Assembly (NCBI GenBank): GCA_014526335.1
Contig: JACTAT010000010.1
Location: 9,155,430 to 9,219,429 of the forward strand
Origin: Chrysaora quinquecirrha
Taxonomy: Eukaryota; Cnidaria; Scyphozoa; Semaeostomeae; Pelagiidae
Direction: 5' to 3'
DNA length: 64,000 nucleotides
Numbering within the stretch: position 1 is the stretch's first letter; each line of letters starts with the position of its first letter. Positions 1 to 11,715 of the stretch are shown here, in pieces. Both the position numbers and the translations under genes were made by a program. A model generated the notes under the pieces. The model had not been told where the DNA came from and did not search any database. It saw nothing but the letters and a program-made list of their open reading frames with translations.

Positions 1-563
1 TCAGAATAACTAGGTTTATCAGAAAAACCGGGTTTTTCTGAAAAACCCAAAACTAGGTTTTTCTAACAGATAAACTGGGTTTTTCTGAGAAAAACCGGGT
101 TTATCTGATTTTGGCGAATTTCGCTTGCCATACACTCCAAATAATATATCAAAAGAGTTACAGAACTGTAGCTACAATGTTGAAATTTTTTGATCGTATG
201 TACACTGTAATATATTTTGTAAATCATGGTAACTGAAATGCTGTCGTAATTTTGTAACTATATTGCAAGAAAATGACAATTACCTATACTTCTTTCTTTA
301 ATGCAGTCACGTAATAATGAAAGCTGAATTAGCATTATCCTGTAGATGTTGCACAGCAGTAACAGACCCTCATATCTTATAAAGATCATGTTGCATTTCT
401 CATTTTCTCAACTGCAATAAATAACAAATATTCTCTTCTAGGAAAATACCAGAGAGCCTTGGTACATGGCAAGGGAAATTTCTCAAAACGTCTGATGTAT
501 TTGCTTGGAATGTAAAAATGACATAGTCCATAGATCATAAACCACATGGTCCGTTTCCAGTAT
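1..563. repeat. Copy 1 of a ~560 bp direct repeat
   Basis: This stretch is nearly identical to 4404-4966, in the same orientation. Its first 110 bases are a run of short inverted motifs built from AACCGGGTTTTTCTG and its complement, which could fold into hairpins. Only scattered substitutions separate the copies (for example tcagaataac against tcagaacaac), so the duplication is fairly recent. The window edge cuts the left side, so the repeat may start further left. No ORF is visible in it. Confidence 0.9.
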
Positions 564-1805
564 CATCTCCAATGCCCTCTCCAGACTGCAAACTACAGAC
601 TCTGCTGTCTCAGCTGCAACAGTGGGAAGAAATGTTCGTATGTAGCTATCTTGCCTGATTCTTTATGGCAATTGGAACGAAGAACTGAATGATGTCGTCT
701 TTGCTCACAGCTGATGTACTCTTGAACAGCTAGAATGTAGAATACCTTGATACATTAGTAGTTGGTGGGTCGAAAAAGTAACCCTCCAAATTATACAACC
801 TATATAAAGTCTATCCTGCGGTAGGACCTTGCCAAAATTTTTCCACTTAAATAATATTCAATATAATATAATAGCTAATATTAAAGGAATATTCAAAATT
901 AAACTACTTTTGATTCGTTGTAATCCAAACTTAGAAATTTGTAGTCACCAATGATAAGTTAAGAAACCAGTAAACATTTAAGGTACAATAAAGGGTTTCT
1001 ATGCATTCTATGCAACAACTCATGTTCCCAGCCTTATCAGTAATGCATTGACCACTCTCTCGAATTTGTATCAATTATTCAGTTTTGGGGGTTAATTTTT
1101 TTGGCCAACTCCATAAATTCAAGAGACAGCAACCACTTTTTCTATTCTTGGTTATAGGACATGTAGAGTCCGTAATTGATGAACCAAAAATAATAATTGC
1201 TGAACGTGTAAGGATTGATTAAGCCATTCGAGACACTGTTGGCAAGGATATGGTTAAGAAAATGATCATATACGAAATATTGCTTACTTCATGACCAGCA
1301 AGAAGGTATGGATACCATGAACAAACTATCTGGTGTGCTAAATCATTGTGTTGGCCAAAGGCATCATTGCATAGAATGAAGCAATCTTTAGTGCTACTTT
1401 TCCTTCTTCACCTTTCCAAATTTCCAAAACCTTGCATAGTTTCCAATGAACGAGGTGCATCGCAGCAGCGACACTTGGTGAAAGCGCTCTGCCCATAGCT
1501 TTCTTGTTCTAAGTGACATGTCTCCATCCCATACTACAGGTACATGTACGATACAGAGACGTTCCAGGCACCTACAATATGGTTACAAATATTAAGTTGT
1601 TGTTCCAATCTGTTAAACTGTTGTTGAAAGTGATGTTGCATATGTGCTTTTGTCAGCTTTGTGAAACTGAAACGAGATATGATGCAGCTATATTACAAGA
1701 ATTGGGAATATTGAAAAATTTTTGACATGTCTATTGTTCAACGTGTTTTAATTTCGGAAAGCTTCAACAATTCATATTTTTACATCAAACCGCATAATAC
1801 CTTCA

Positions 1806-2124
1806 GTTCTCTGCTTTCTCAGCCACTGCACAGCGTGAAAATTGACAGTATACAGTGGACAGCACATTGGCGTAAGGAATTGGTTGTCTTCTGCATCAAT
1901 TCCTCAGTTAAAATTTCTTTTTGTAGAGGCGGCAAATTCCAATAGACTCGTTGCGTCATCAAGGTGTATTGGCTGTGTCGTGGCTGTAACCAGATGCTTT
2001 GTTGTTTTGTCTGTAAATTTTGATATCTGCAACTTCTGAATTGACCCTGCAATTGCCAAAGCAACCGCACATGCCTTTGATTTTCCTCAACCTGGTTCTC
2101 TGACACCAACCATGACTGGGCATG
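1806..2124 (-). pseudogene. Decayed P-loop ATPase fragment
   Basis: Read on the minus strand, this stretch gives a conceptual peptide with a Walker A-like motif GVREPG-stop-GKSKA, then a Lys/Thr-rich stretch, then PIHLDDA, which fits a Walker B. Next come EFAAST and NF-stop-GIDAEDN. Both in-frame stops are TGA, at places where a Trp codon (TGG) would be expected. The order (P-loop, about 40 residues, hydrophobic-DD) matches P-loop NTPases. I recall similar GKSK...DDA proteins in invertebrate transposon-type genes but cannot name the family. The reading frame is dead. The exon at 3742-4000 is on the same strand and inside the same repeat-bracketed segment, so the two could be parts of one gene. 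Confidence 0.55.
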
Positions 2125-2639
2125 ACCCAGAATCAGTTAACTGAAAAGGAGTAAGTCATTGTCAACCATAGAGAATTCTTAACCTCCAATGTTACACATT
2201 TTTTCATATAGAAACCCCGCTTAAACCCAGCTAGTAAGGGTTTCTTAAATTTTTTATTGTTTTCTATTGTTTTAGGAACAAAAGAACAAAAGAATCTATT
2301 CTTATCAGCCAACAATCTCACAACTAGGTTCTTATCAAGCAGTTTCTTATAAAGAAAAACATATACAGTATGACATCATAAATTTGAACTTTCCTTCTAT
2401 ATCATCATAAATTTTGTGCTTTGACCTCTGCAGGTAATCAGGAGTGTCTAGTATATCACAAGCGTTACTGTAAAATGTAGTAACTTCTACTGTAGGAATC
2501 TCAAACAGGGAGGGTGGGAAACAAACCTGCCCCTCCAAGGCTAAAGTAAGCTGTTTCAGTAATTACAGAGATTTTACAGTAATTGAAAAAGTGCCATAGG
2601 ATTAGCAAACAATGGCTATAAAACTCTTAGTTTGCTTTA

Positions 2640-3317
2640 CTGGAGAATTCAGTTCAGTTTCAGTTTATTTTGAAATTCAACAAATCATACAATTTAAGAA
2701 ATAAAGGATACATTAAACTACTTAATACAATAAACAAAACTAGTTATCAAAAATTAATTAACAAATTACAAATAACATAATACAGCTACATGAACTGACA
2801 ACAAACAAATATGAATATAGATTAAATACTTATAACCGAACATTGAAAATTGTATGGTCGGTTGAGTTTCTTGAGGAGGAAGTCTCTCAATAGATAGACT
2901 AATCGAGGAGAGACTCCCCCCCTTTCTAATCATTTTGGATTAAAGAAGGGTGTTTTCAAATACAAAATATGAAATATTTGAAATATTGAATTATATAATT
3001 GAAAAAGACTTGAAGGTTTTGGTGAATTTTGAAGAAAGATACAATTTTTATAGATGTTGCAGGTGTGTCTTTAAATGAGATTTAAAGGAACTTTTTAAAC
3101 GTATACTTCTGATCTCAACTGGAATATCATTCCATAGTTTAGCCTCAAGATGACGCAAAGATTTCAACCCATATTGAAGGGTATTTCTGTTTATTAAATA
3201 CAAATCACCTTTGCTGGCCTGCCTTGTTGAGTATTGATGAACTGATAAACCAAGCAAGAAGAAATTATTAAAACAGATTGGTAAATTTCCATGAACAGAA
3301 TCGAAAACAAAAGTCAA
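2640..3317 (-). mobile_element. 3' end of a non-LTR retrotransposon (LINE), minus strand
   Basis: The 89-residue ORF at 3048-3317 has the typical last part of a LINE reverse transcriptase ORF: HQYSTRQASKGDLY, then TLQYGLKSLRHLEAKLWNDIPVEIR, ending in a Ser/Lys-rich FKSHLKTHL tail. In CR1/Jockey-like elements this block follows the RT and ends just before the 3' UTR. The AT-rich stretch 2640-3047 downstream fits a 3' UTR that ends in an A-rich region near 2700. The catalytic RT domain is absent, as in the usual 5' truncation. Exact ends are uncertain. Confidence 0.75.
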
Positions 3318-3741
3318 CAGCTTAAGTTTAAAGATATCAGATAGCTAAAGAAGTTTAAGTTCTTTGAAGACCTACGATGCTTTGGAAAGATACAATTCTT
3401 TCCTTCAACTTCCAGACAACCTGTCTTCATTAATCAATGACGTCAATGAAACATGCAGTATTTCATAGTGCAAATTTGTCCATTCAGCAGGTTGTACATC
3501 CAGACAAAGTTAATTTTACTCCTGGAATGGAAGCTACATTGTGTAGCAGAAGATTGAATTTTTCTATTTATTACACGTAATTTAGATTTCAGAGTTTTTT
3601 TAATAGCTAAACTTCTGATATATTTGATGCTTTGAATGTTTTTTTTAATTTTTGCCCCCCCCCCACTTTGAGGGTCTGGTAAAAATGCATTATTACAAAT
3701 ACGTACATCTATGCGTCAGAATGATGTTTCCTTGTACTTAC

Positions 3742-4000
3742 AAAAACCTTGATCCATGTGTTGTTTCACTAAACCACGTGTGGTTATTCCAAAATTGGGA
3801 AGAGTCGATGCTTCTGGAAGATGGTATAGTTTTAGTTTTACGACTTTTGCTTGTGGTCCACGTAAGTCTTTCTTTCCTCTGGCACCGTTTTTGTGCATGA
3901 TTTGCAAATGTCTAATAGTTTCCATGTTTGAAATTGCATCAGATAGCAGAGTTTCAAAATCAGTACTATCCCCAACATTCGAGGCTGCAGAATTGTTCAT
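3742..4000 (-). CDS. Coding-like exon of unknown gene
   Basis: From an ATG at 4000 an open frame runs 86 codons to a consensus donor (TTTTT|GTAAGT at 3742/3741). The peptide begins MNNSAASNVGDSTDFETLL, is rich in acidic and polar residues, and continues with a Lys-rich KNGARGKKDLRG stretch. Composition and donor site suggest a real or recently real first coding exon. I recognise no domain. A partner exon would lie at lower coordinates. The P-loop fragment at 1806-2124 is a candidate, although a LINE tail lies between. Confidence 0.4.
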
Positions 4001-4403
4001 GGCAAAAAATTGTTCTCTCAAAATATTGATATGCCATAAACAACATGACTACAAGAACTACACCGAAAAACTAAATTTCGATGCCTGTCAGGGCACAGTG
4101 ACAGTGATTCGTTTCTCAAACAACGAGTTTTTCTACAGTGTAAGAATTGCTGAAAGAAATTCGTTTCATTTTGTGTCAAATATTGAGATATCTTTCGGGG
4201 ATACAAACTAGCGTTTTGTTGTGTGAAAAACAAAGTATAAACTAAGCAAATAAATATTGTAGATGAAACACTTGGCAATCTCGTCATATAACATTCAATT
4301 TTACAAAAATCACAGTTTTTAAATTTCAGGCATCGTCGGCATCAACATTCGTTTTTCACTAGGGCACCTAAATCAGATAAGCTTGTCTGAAATGCTCCAT
4401 TAT

Positions 4404-4966
4404 TCAGAACAACTAGGTTTATCAGAAAAACCGGGTTTTTCTGAAAAACCCAAAACTAGGTTTTTCTAACAGATAAACTGGGTTTTTCTGAGAAAAACCG
4501 GGTTTATCTGATTTTGGCGAATTTCGCTTGCCATACACTCCAAATAATATATCAAAAGAGTTACAGAACTGTAGCTACAATGTTGAAAGTTTTTGATCGT
4601 ATGTACACTGTTATATATTTTGTAAATCATGGTAACTGAAATGCTGTCGTAATTTTGTAACTATATTGCAAGAAAATGACAATTACCTATACTTCTTTCT
4701 TTAATGCAGTCACGTAATAATGAAAGCTGAATTAGCATTATCCTGTAGATGTTGCACAGCAGTAACAGACCCTCATATGTTATAAAGATCATGTTGCATT
4801 TCTCATTTTCTCAACTGCAATAAATAACAAATATTCTCTTCTAGTAAAATACCAGAGAGCCTTGGTACATGGCAAGGGAAATTTCTCAAAACGTCTGATG
4901 TATTTGCTTGGAATGTAAAAATGACATAGTCCATAGATCATAAACCACATGGTCCGTTTCCAGCAG
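4404..4966. repeat. Copy 2 of the ~560 bp direct repeat
   Basis: Copy of 1-563 in the same orientation. The match stops abruptly after gtccgtttccag, where the flanks diverge. The two copies bracket 3.8 kb that holds the decayed ATPase, the coding-like exon and the LINE tail. The ends do not look like LTRs (no TG...CA), so a segmental duplication or a non-autonomous repeat family is more likely than a retroviral-type element. Confidence 0.9.
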
Positions 4967-5953
4967 GGAGCGCCGAAGGTGCGGGAGGGGAAAAGACCAC
5001 AGTATTGCGCGTCCGAGCTTTGATGCGCTAATCGAAAACAAGGCTAGAAACGACCAAGGAAAGAAGGGCGGGAAATCCAAGAAAGCTACGAACGTGAATG
5101 AAGACAGCCTTGGTGGATATATGGAAAACGTTTTTAATCTTCAATGCTTTATTTTGGCATACGCTCTTGCTGTGTTTATTTGAAATAAAAACAGTAGAAG
5201 TAGCAGCCTGCATTGCTCAATGAACCGTATCCTGTCTGGAATGAATGGAAAAGAGCAGTCTTCATTGAATTCGGCTTTGGCCTAAATCAAAAAAGAAACC
5301 GAAACCCTCCAACTATTATGAACTTTCACTCAATTTCAAAACTACATAGACTGCAGGGCAGGATTGATACCAATATCAAATAAACCCTTCCTTTTATTGA
5401 ATAAAAGAAAGAAAGAGTTCAGACGCTCAATTTTAAAACAACACAATAATATCTTATTATCAACATTTATAGATAATCAACAATTTTGAACTTGTTTTCA
5501 GATACATAGCTACACAATAAGATAAAAATAAATTACTAGTATCAAACTTCTTTCATATCAGTTGATTTGATAGGATAAGATACCATTGATGTTATAAGTA
5601 TAAGAATATGCAGTCATATTTCTGTTACCACCACACGGTGTCGAAGGCTGAAAAAATACTCCACTATCTTGGTTCAGCCGTTTTGGAATTATATATGAAT
5701 CACCATATACTTCCCTGAAATCCTATGATGTGATATAACATACCAGTTCTTGAATGCATGAGATGGTTAGCTTTTGAGAAAAAAAGTTTAATAGTTTGAA
5801 ATGTGTTCAGTCTTCCTAATCAGCAATATTGCCTAATCTGATAATTTTTTGAAGCAACAATAGTTTCATGCGAAAAATGCTTCACAAAAAGATTTTTGGA
5901 TCAGCCATATAATTTTTCTAAACATTTTTTACTTGCCAAAATGCAAACTTTTA
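4967..5953. other. No gene seen
   Basis: AT-rich sequence with only short chance ORFs. I see no splice-supported coding frame, inverted termini or tandem repeat here. Confidence 0.5.
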
Positions 5954-6589
5954 CTAACTAATTTGGGCATTCCTTCTCTGCATTGCTCTGGTTGTAAGAT
6001 CATTGAAGAACTTTACACCTTCAGGCTTGATTTCACGTGGTTTTTTGAAAATTTCCTCTTTCTGCTTCCAATTAGCAATTTTAGCCACAATATGGCGAGG
6101 TTTACTGCGATCACTTGGTCTGCCAGGTTTGTTAGCTACTCTGTGGCATCTCTCTATATTAATTTCTTCATCGATTCCCAACTTATCTTTTATCAATCTT
6201 TTCACAGTAGTTTCCGTGTCGTCCCATGACTTTTCATCTTTACTTTCAGGCACACCAACAATTTTCAAATTATTCCTTCTACTCTGAGCTTCCAGATAGT
6301 CCTGCTTGTCTTCCAAGGCTGAAGCATTTTTCAACGCTGTTGACAGCTGAGATTCAGTGGATGACAATTGCTCTTCCAATTCATTCACCTGTTTCATCTT
6401 ATCTTCACATTGAGCTTGGGAAAATTGTAGCCTTATTTTTAAGTCAGACAGTTCTTGTTGAATCATTCTCACGTCATTCTTGACATCTTCAAACATTACT
6501 TTAATTGCATTAGTGAAGCTTGTTGACTGTGTATGTAAAAGTTCTCTAACCACCTCTATAGTTACGAATTCATTATTGCGCTTCGACAT
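5954..6589 (-). CDS. LINE ORF1p-like protein (coiled coil + RRM)
   Basis: A 211-residue ORF. Residues about 30-105 form a heptad-rich coiled coil (ELSDLKIRLQFSQAQ through EEQLSSTESQLSTAL). It is followed by LEAQSRRNNLKIVGVPES, the hallmark opening of the RRM-like domain of L1-type (Transposase_22) ORF1 proteins. Further on, ERCHRVANKPG and RHIVAKIANWKQKEEIFK match the rest of that domain. In the family, ORF1p trimerises and chaperones the element's RNA. The frame ends in TAG TAA just after RRNAQIS, which cuts the usual C-terminal tail, and no ORF2 follows at lower coordinates. It is therefore probably a truncated copy, although this ORF itself is uninterrupted. Confidence 0.8.
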   Translation of the reverse strand: MSKRNNEFVTIEVVRELLHTQSTSFTNAIKVMFEDVKNDVRMIQQELSDLKIRLQFSQAQCEDKMKQVNELEEQLSSTESQLSTALKNASALEDKQDYLEAQSRRNNLKIVGVPESKDEKSWDDTETTVKRLIKDKLGIDEEINIERCHRVANKPGRPSDRSKPRHIVAKIANWKQKEEIFKKPREIKPEGVKFFNDLTTRAMQRRNAQIS

Positions 6590-7069
6590 CGTGCATGGAT
6601 GGGCCTAAGTCTAGGCCTAAGCCAGCTACTGAGTGAGTAAATATCAAAAGTTGAATAGGAGCGTATTGCTGATTGAAACTGAACATTTAATTTTAATAAA
6701 AAGACATTGCTACTAATATTAAGGGTTAAAATTTGATACTTTACAGCGAAAATTGCTGTCTGTAGCAAAATATAAGTCGGCGTGCAGAAACACACGTCTT
6801 CCATCCGCCATGACACTACCTATGATCAATGTCCTTCTATTCATGCAATTCTCTCATAAGTTATATTAATACTTTAAAGTGAGTCGTATAAGTGAACGCA
6901 AGATTAATTTACCCCAAAGTAGTTTGATTCTTTGCTGCCATTTTCTTCAACCCTGTTTGTTGCATTGCAGTATGAGCAAGAGTTGCGATATGCTGATCCT
7001 GTTCATTCTTGGGCTTCTGAACAAACCAATACAAAGTACCTACAATGTAGAATGCGATTCGTGAGAAAT

Positions 7070-7560
7070 GAATGGTATCCAGCGACACTGGGCAACTCAT
7101 TTAGGTAGCTTGGATCAAACTTGGTCTCATTAAAGGCAAGGTTATGAATCCTAAGTTTGTTGATTAATGTCCTAACCTCATCTACATAATAGGGAAGACT
7201 ATTGATATAGAGGAATGCGATTTACATATCCTTTCAATATCGCAGATGCTAATAATGCCTGTCAGCCTCCACAGGCTTTGTGGAGAGCGTTAGATTTTCA
7301 GTAGGGGAAATGTGCCCACTAGTAAGAATATGCAAATGACCTTGATCAACTACCTCCATCACAGTGGACATGTTACCCAGACTTAGTGGCATATTTGGAG
7401 TTCTTGCAAAAAGGCAATAGCCCTATGGGGTGAGATGCTTACCACCTGCATCCAAGATTATGAAGGCAATATTTTTGTGGTCTATGAAATCCTGCCCCTG
7501 TGAGAGACCATAGTTCTTTGATGCAAGGTTAGTTTCAACAACATTTATTTTCTCGGAATT
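7070..7560 (-). pseudogene. LINE ORF2 5' end: endonuclease N-terminus, decayed
   Basis: On the minus strand, 7226 down to about 7070 reads FLYINSLPYYVDEVRTLINK, then RIHNLAFNETKFDPSYLNE and LPSVAGYHSF. This is the start of an APE-type LINE endonuclease: NxxSL opening, the catalytic Glu in NETK, and the GY turn. Upstream (7227-7560) the minus strand gives an interrupted peptide with several stops, which fits the N-terminal leader of such ORF2 proteins. Only the first ~50 endonuclease residues survive. Confidence 0.65.
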
Positions 7561-7789
7561 GTCATAGGTTTGGAAGAATATTTATGATAAAGCTATATCA
7601 ATGTAAGGGTTACAGACATTCTATTCCATTGAATTTCAATAGCGTATTCCGTACTGCCATCTTTCCAGCCAATTGAGCTCATATCATTGTATTGTGAAAT
7701 TCTTTAATGTTAGTTTTTACAGTGGTGTCAAATCACTAATTTTAAACTAACATAGAGCAAACTTCAGATATTGCATTAAGTAAGGTATT

Positions 7790-8502
7790 CTACTGCATAT
7801 TGCAGAATGGGCATGCGCATTTGTTATCAAGAAACCATGTCTTGACCAATGTTTTGAAATGTTTTGTATTTTTAGCTGATTTTATTTCAGCAGGAAGTGA
7901 GTTCCATATTTTTGGTCCTTGAAACGGCAATGATTTAATTCCATAATTGGTAGTTTTCACCTTTGGAATTTCTAGCGGCTTAAATATACGAAGATCATGA
8001 CTAGTTATTTTGGTTTAGAAGTAGTCTGTCATAAAGGTAGGATTGAGGCTGTTTAGCTGCCTTCTTGCAGATTTTGTCAATATGAATTTCAAATTTTAGG
8101 TTTTTGTCTATTTCTACACCGAGTAGAGTCACATTGCTCTCAACTTTTATTTTTAAATTGTCATTAATTACAAAATGGTCGATTGGCTTAGCTTTTTCCG
8201 ACTTTTATTGCTTGAAACTTTGAGGGATTTGCAGTCATTTGATTTTCAATAAACCAATTTATACATTTTTAAGTATTTATTTTAATAAATCGCACCAGAT
8301 CGCTTTCATTAGTGGCCGTGACTGGTATTGTGTTATCGTCTGCAAAATTACATAGTGATCCTTCGCTCAAATTAAAGAAAATATCATTTATAAGAATGTT
8401 AAAAAGTATAGGTCCTAAAATAGATCCCTGCGGGACCCCTTGCCCCAGTTCGCCCCAAGAGCTGAAGCGACCCTGATTTGAGAACTCTTTTGGAATGCGC
8501 AC
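7790..8502 (-). pseudogene. LINE reverse transcriptase, C-terminal half, decayed
   Basis: The 77-residue ORF at 8269-8502 contains GVPQGSILGPILFNILIND and LCNFADDNTI. These are the RT motif before the active site and the catalytic box itself (FADD in place of the usual YADD). Going down the minus strand with frame breaks, I read CINWFIENQMTANPSKFQAI, then VTLLGVEIDKNLKFEIHIDK, then an ending with YGIKSLPFQGPKIWNSLPAE and WFLDNKCACPFCNMQ-stop near 7790. That is the full C-terminal half of a CR1/Rex-like RT. A frameshift lies near 8190 and a stop just before it. The 5' part is missing beyond 8502. Confidence 0.8.
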
Positions 8503-10250
8503 TTAGCTCGCATAAACAAATCGCGTTCCTCTGAGATATCTCGAGAGATATCGACAAAGTTATTAATGGAATGAAACATGTGTTCTATTCAAGAGACGTT
8601 TTGCTAGTAAATGAAAGAAACATATCAACGTGGAATTACTTTGTCTTTGGAATTTGGTGTGACCATCAGTCAAATTCAGAGCTTCAAGAAATATAAACCT
8701 GTAAGTACCGTTTTATTTCCTTTGCTATAAAGATATTTCCTTTTTTCCTCGTATCTTTTTCGTGTTTCGCGGGAAATTTACCACCAATCTATTATCCAGA
8801 AAGAGTGGTCGACATGACGTTTCTCAAACATTTTAGCGATTTGCCTCTCGGAAGAGCCGCAACTTCAAAACTTAGCACGTTAACCCTTTTTGAAATACTT
8901 TTTGGTATAAATTCTATTCTACACATATAGTGTAAATCTCCAACATTGATAATTTTTCGTCAAAATTGAAAAATCGTTGATATGTGATAACAGTCCGCAG
9001 ACGACTTTCCAATCTTTCTTTCCAATTTTATCGTTCTCATAGCAAAATGAAATGGTATGTTTTCTGCAAGTTGCTTCGCCGAGGGCCCTTCCTTTTATAA
9101 ATCAAGCATACCTATACAGTTTTTCGATAGAACCTAATATTTTGGGTACTGGGGACGTGCCGCCCAAAAGGATATTTTTTCATGATTTTGGTATAAAACT
9201 TGGGTCTTTATTTCCTGAAAATTGGTAGACTATAATAAACAGGGGCGGTCATGTCCCTATGGGGACAGTGGTTCTAGGTCTGTCCCCAAACTTGGCTTAT
9301 TATTCTAAATAAGAGGCCACCTGTGTCCCAAAAAGTGGTAACTTCTTTCTTCTTAAAAACACGGTTTTTTCAACAACGGTTTTTGGACAATTAATTGCTT
9401 TGCAAGGTTAGTCCCGAAAACTGGAAGTTTTGGCATCGTCAATGCTGGCTTAATTTGTCTTTCGCATTGGACACGGTCTTGAGTGCTTGAGACATAGAAA
9501 CCTTTTGGCTTTTTTCCTCAAATTTATCGACACAGTCTTATCTTCGTACGATGCTAATTTCTGAATTTTTGCTTTGTCGATTTCTCAACTTGAAAAAATG
9601 AAAATAACCGTAAGTCAAAAAGAAGGTGCATTCTGCTGCACGCAACCTTATTCAACGTTTTCTGTCATTTATGTGGTGACGTAGTCAAGGGGGGAGGACA
9701 CGGGGGCGCCCCACCCTCCAAAATCATTGCCAAGATGGGTTTTGTATGTAGGCCAAATGAGACCACGCCCTTAATTTCTTTGACCACGCCCTTTTGCCCC
9801 TCCAATGTTTGAAGTCTGGCTCCACTACTGCATTTATGAATTTGGCAGAGACTTTTTCTAAAATTGAAACTGGAGGGGAGGCGTAAATGCCTCCTGCGCT
9901 TGAAACAGCACAAAATAGCACATTTTTCAGTTCTGTCGGAAATTTAGGCCTATCGGTCTACCACTCAGCAGCGGCCAGACCAAACAAGAGGGATGAGGGG
10001 CAGTAGCCCAACATACTTTCTCATTTCCATCTCTTAAAAACATTTTTGATGTGCGGCTGGCTGTACAGATAGGTAGGACCAGGTAGGACTGAAAATTGTG
10101 AAAATTGTTAGGTCAACCCAACCAACGCCCGCACACCAGCTCACACCAGGGTGAAAAGCTGTGTGGCTGCATGGTGAAATGGGAAATGGTCTGGTAGCCA
10201 CTTGGGGTCATTTGTGATTTTGCCTTGAGATTTGATTGGACAACGGATTT
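8503..10250. other. No gene seen
   Basis: Mixed AT-rich sequence with GC-richer patches near 9240-9300 and 9660-9900. The ORFs at 9665-9921 overlap in two frames and are Pro/Cys/Gly-biased translations of simple G/C runs, so I do not call them. Confidence 0.45.
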
Positions 10251-10291
10251 GAATGAGGAAATTTGAATTTGAACAACGCTCAACAGCTATC

Positions 10292-10396
10292 ATGGCAGAT
10301 GGCGGTTTTTCTGGCTCTTCATCAAGGTCACCCATGTTTTGGTCCAGTCAACGTCCAAAAGAGAAGAATAAACTGGTGAACACAAGAGCTGAACAG
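10292..10396 (+). CDS. Possible first coding exon of a host gene
   Basis: An ATG in a good context (tatcATGGCAG) opens 35 codons, MADGGFSGSSSRSPMFWSSQ followed by RPKEKNKLVNTRAEQ. It ends exactly at a consensus donor (GAACAG|GTAGG). An Ala/Gly/Ser-rich start followed by basic residues is typical of a first coding exon. I could not find the next exon, and the 3 kb downstream is filled with repeats and a minus-strand pseudogene. Confidence 0.4.
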
Positions 10397-11246
10397 GTAG
10401 GCCTAGACTGCTTTTCAGAGGAGCAAGTTTGTAGTAGTAAGTAGTTTGAGTTATACAGGAATTTTTATCCTTCGAAACGAAGACAGTTAGGCCACCGATG
10501 AATCTCTATAATGTTTACCGAAATCAAATTTCTAAAGTAAATCTCCGAAGTAAACTTTGTTAGGTAGATTTTCAGCAAGAAAGTATGGAAAACCATTTAT
10601 TTTAATAAGCAAAACAGAATAGCTTACAGCTAAGCCAGGTTTAAATTTTAGTTTACCACCCTACCTAAAGTTAAGAACCTTTTAACTTACTTGCTTTCTA
10701 GGTAGGTATCTATATGGTTACAATGACAACATCCCTGGCCTTCAATGGATAATTGGGCAGATAGATATTCTTCTTAGTACTTCTTCTGCTTCCGAAATCA
10801 CCTCTGACCACTGCTGATGCTGAAAATGATATGTAGGAAATTAAGCTAGATTGCAACATCCAACAGGTCTGTTTGAATTTAGTTGTTACAACTAGATAGG
10901 TAGGTGCATATCAACAAGGTAAGCGATTATGATATAGGTAGGTATTAGGGCCGCAGAAAAAAATCCATGAAGAATTCAAATTCTGGAATGATTCGAACCA
11001 AAATTATTTTACAAGCCAGACAAAAAGCGGTAAAAACATCCTTTCAGTTTCACAACAAACCAGCCATTTGGCCTATACCTATTGATCAAAAGCCAAGGCG
11101 GGGCCAATTTAGAATAATCCTTTACCCAATTTCATCAAAATAAGAGGAGTATCCAATTATGAGAGAGCAATTTTCGGCAGAAGTCAAACATTCACACCAA
11201 GGAATTGTTGTGTTGACTGCACAAGACAGAAATGACTTGTTATATA

Positions 11247-11715
11247 GGTTAAGTAATTATAGACCAACATTGTCCGAACCATGTCATTGAATGTAATTAG
11301 AACGAGTTGTCTCTTGTAGACTGCACTTGGCGGAAAGCGACGTGAGACAACTTGTTATAGGTTAAGTAATTATAAACCAACATTCTCCCAACCATGTCAT
11401 TAAATGTAATTAGAACGAGTTGTCTCTTGTAGACTGCACTTGGCGGAAAGCGACGTGAGACAACTTGTTATAGGTTAAGTAATTATAAACCAACATTCTC
11501 CCAACCATGTCATTAAATGTAATTAGAACGAGTTGTCTCTTGTAGACTGCACTTGGCGGAAAGCGATGTGAGACAACTTGTTATAGGTTAAGTAATTATA
11601 AACCAACATTCTCCCAACCATGTCATTAAATGTAATTAGAACGAATTGTCTCTTGTAGACTGCACTTGGCAGAAAGCGATGTGAGACGACTTGTTATAGG
11701 TTAAGTAATTATAAA
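11247..11715. repeat. 113 bp tandem repeat, ~4 units
   Basis: The motif ggttaagtaattat recurs at 11247, 11360, 11473, 11586 and 11699, an exact 113 bp period. Units are almost identical. Each carries an inverted pair AGTTGTCTC / GAGACAACT that could form a hairpin. The last unit runs directly into the 3' end of the broken gene at 11701-14506 and supplies its final codons and stop. Confidence 0.95.

Noticed and set aside
4018..4287. Hydrophobic minus-strand ORF beginning MTRLPSVSSTIFICLVYTLF
   Set aside because: No domain or splice site support. Likely a chance frame next to the 3742-4000 exon, though a 5' extension of that exon cannot be excluded.
1..4966. LTR retrotransposon with 560 bp LTRs
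   Set aside because: Ends lack TG...CA, there is no primer-binding or polypurine tract, and no gag, RT or integrase lies between the copies.
9665..9921. Pro/Cys-rich small proteins on the minus strand
   Set aside because: Two overlapping frames over simple G/C-rich sequence without start context or domain.
11247..11715. CRISPR-like array
   Set aside because: Units are contiguous 113 bp tandem repeats with no variable spacers, in a eukaryotic setting.
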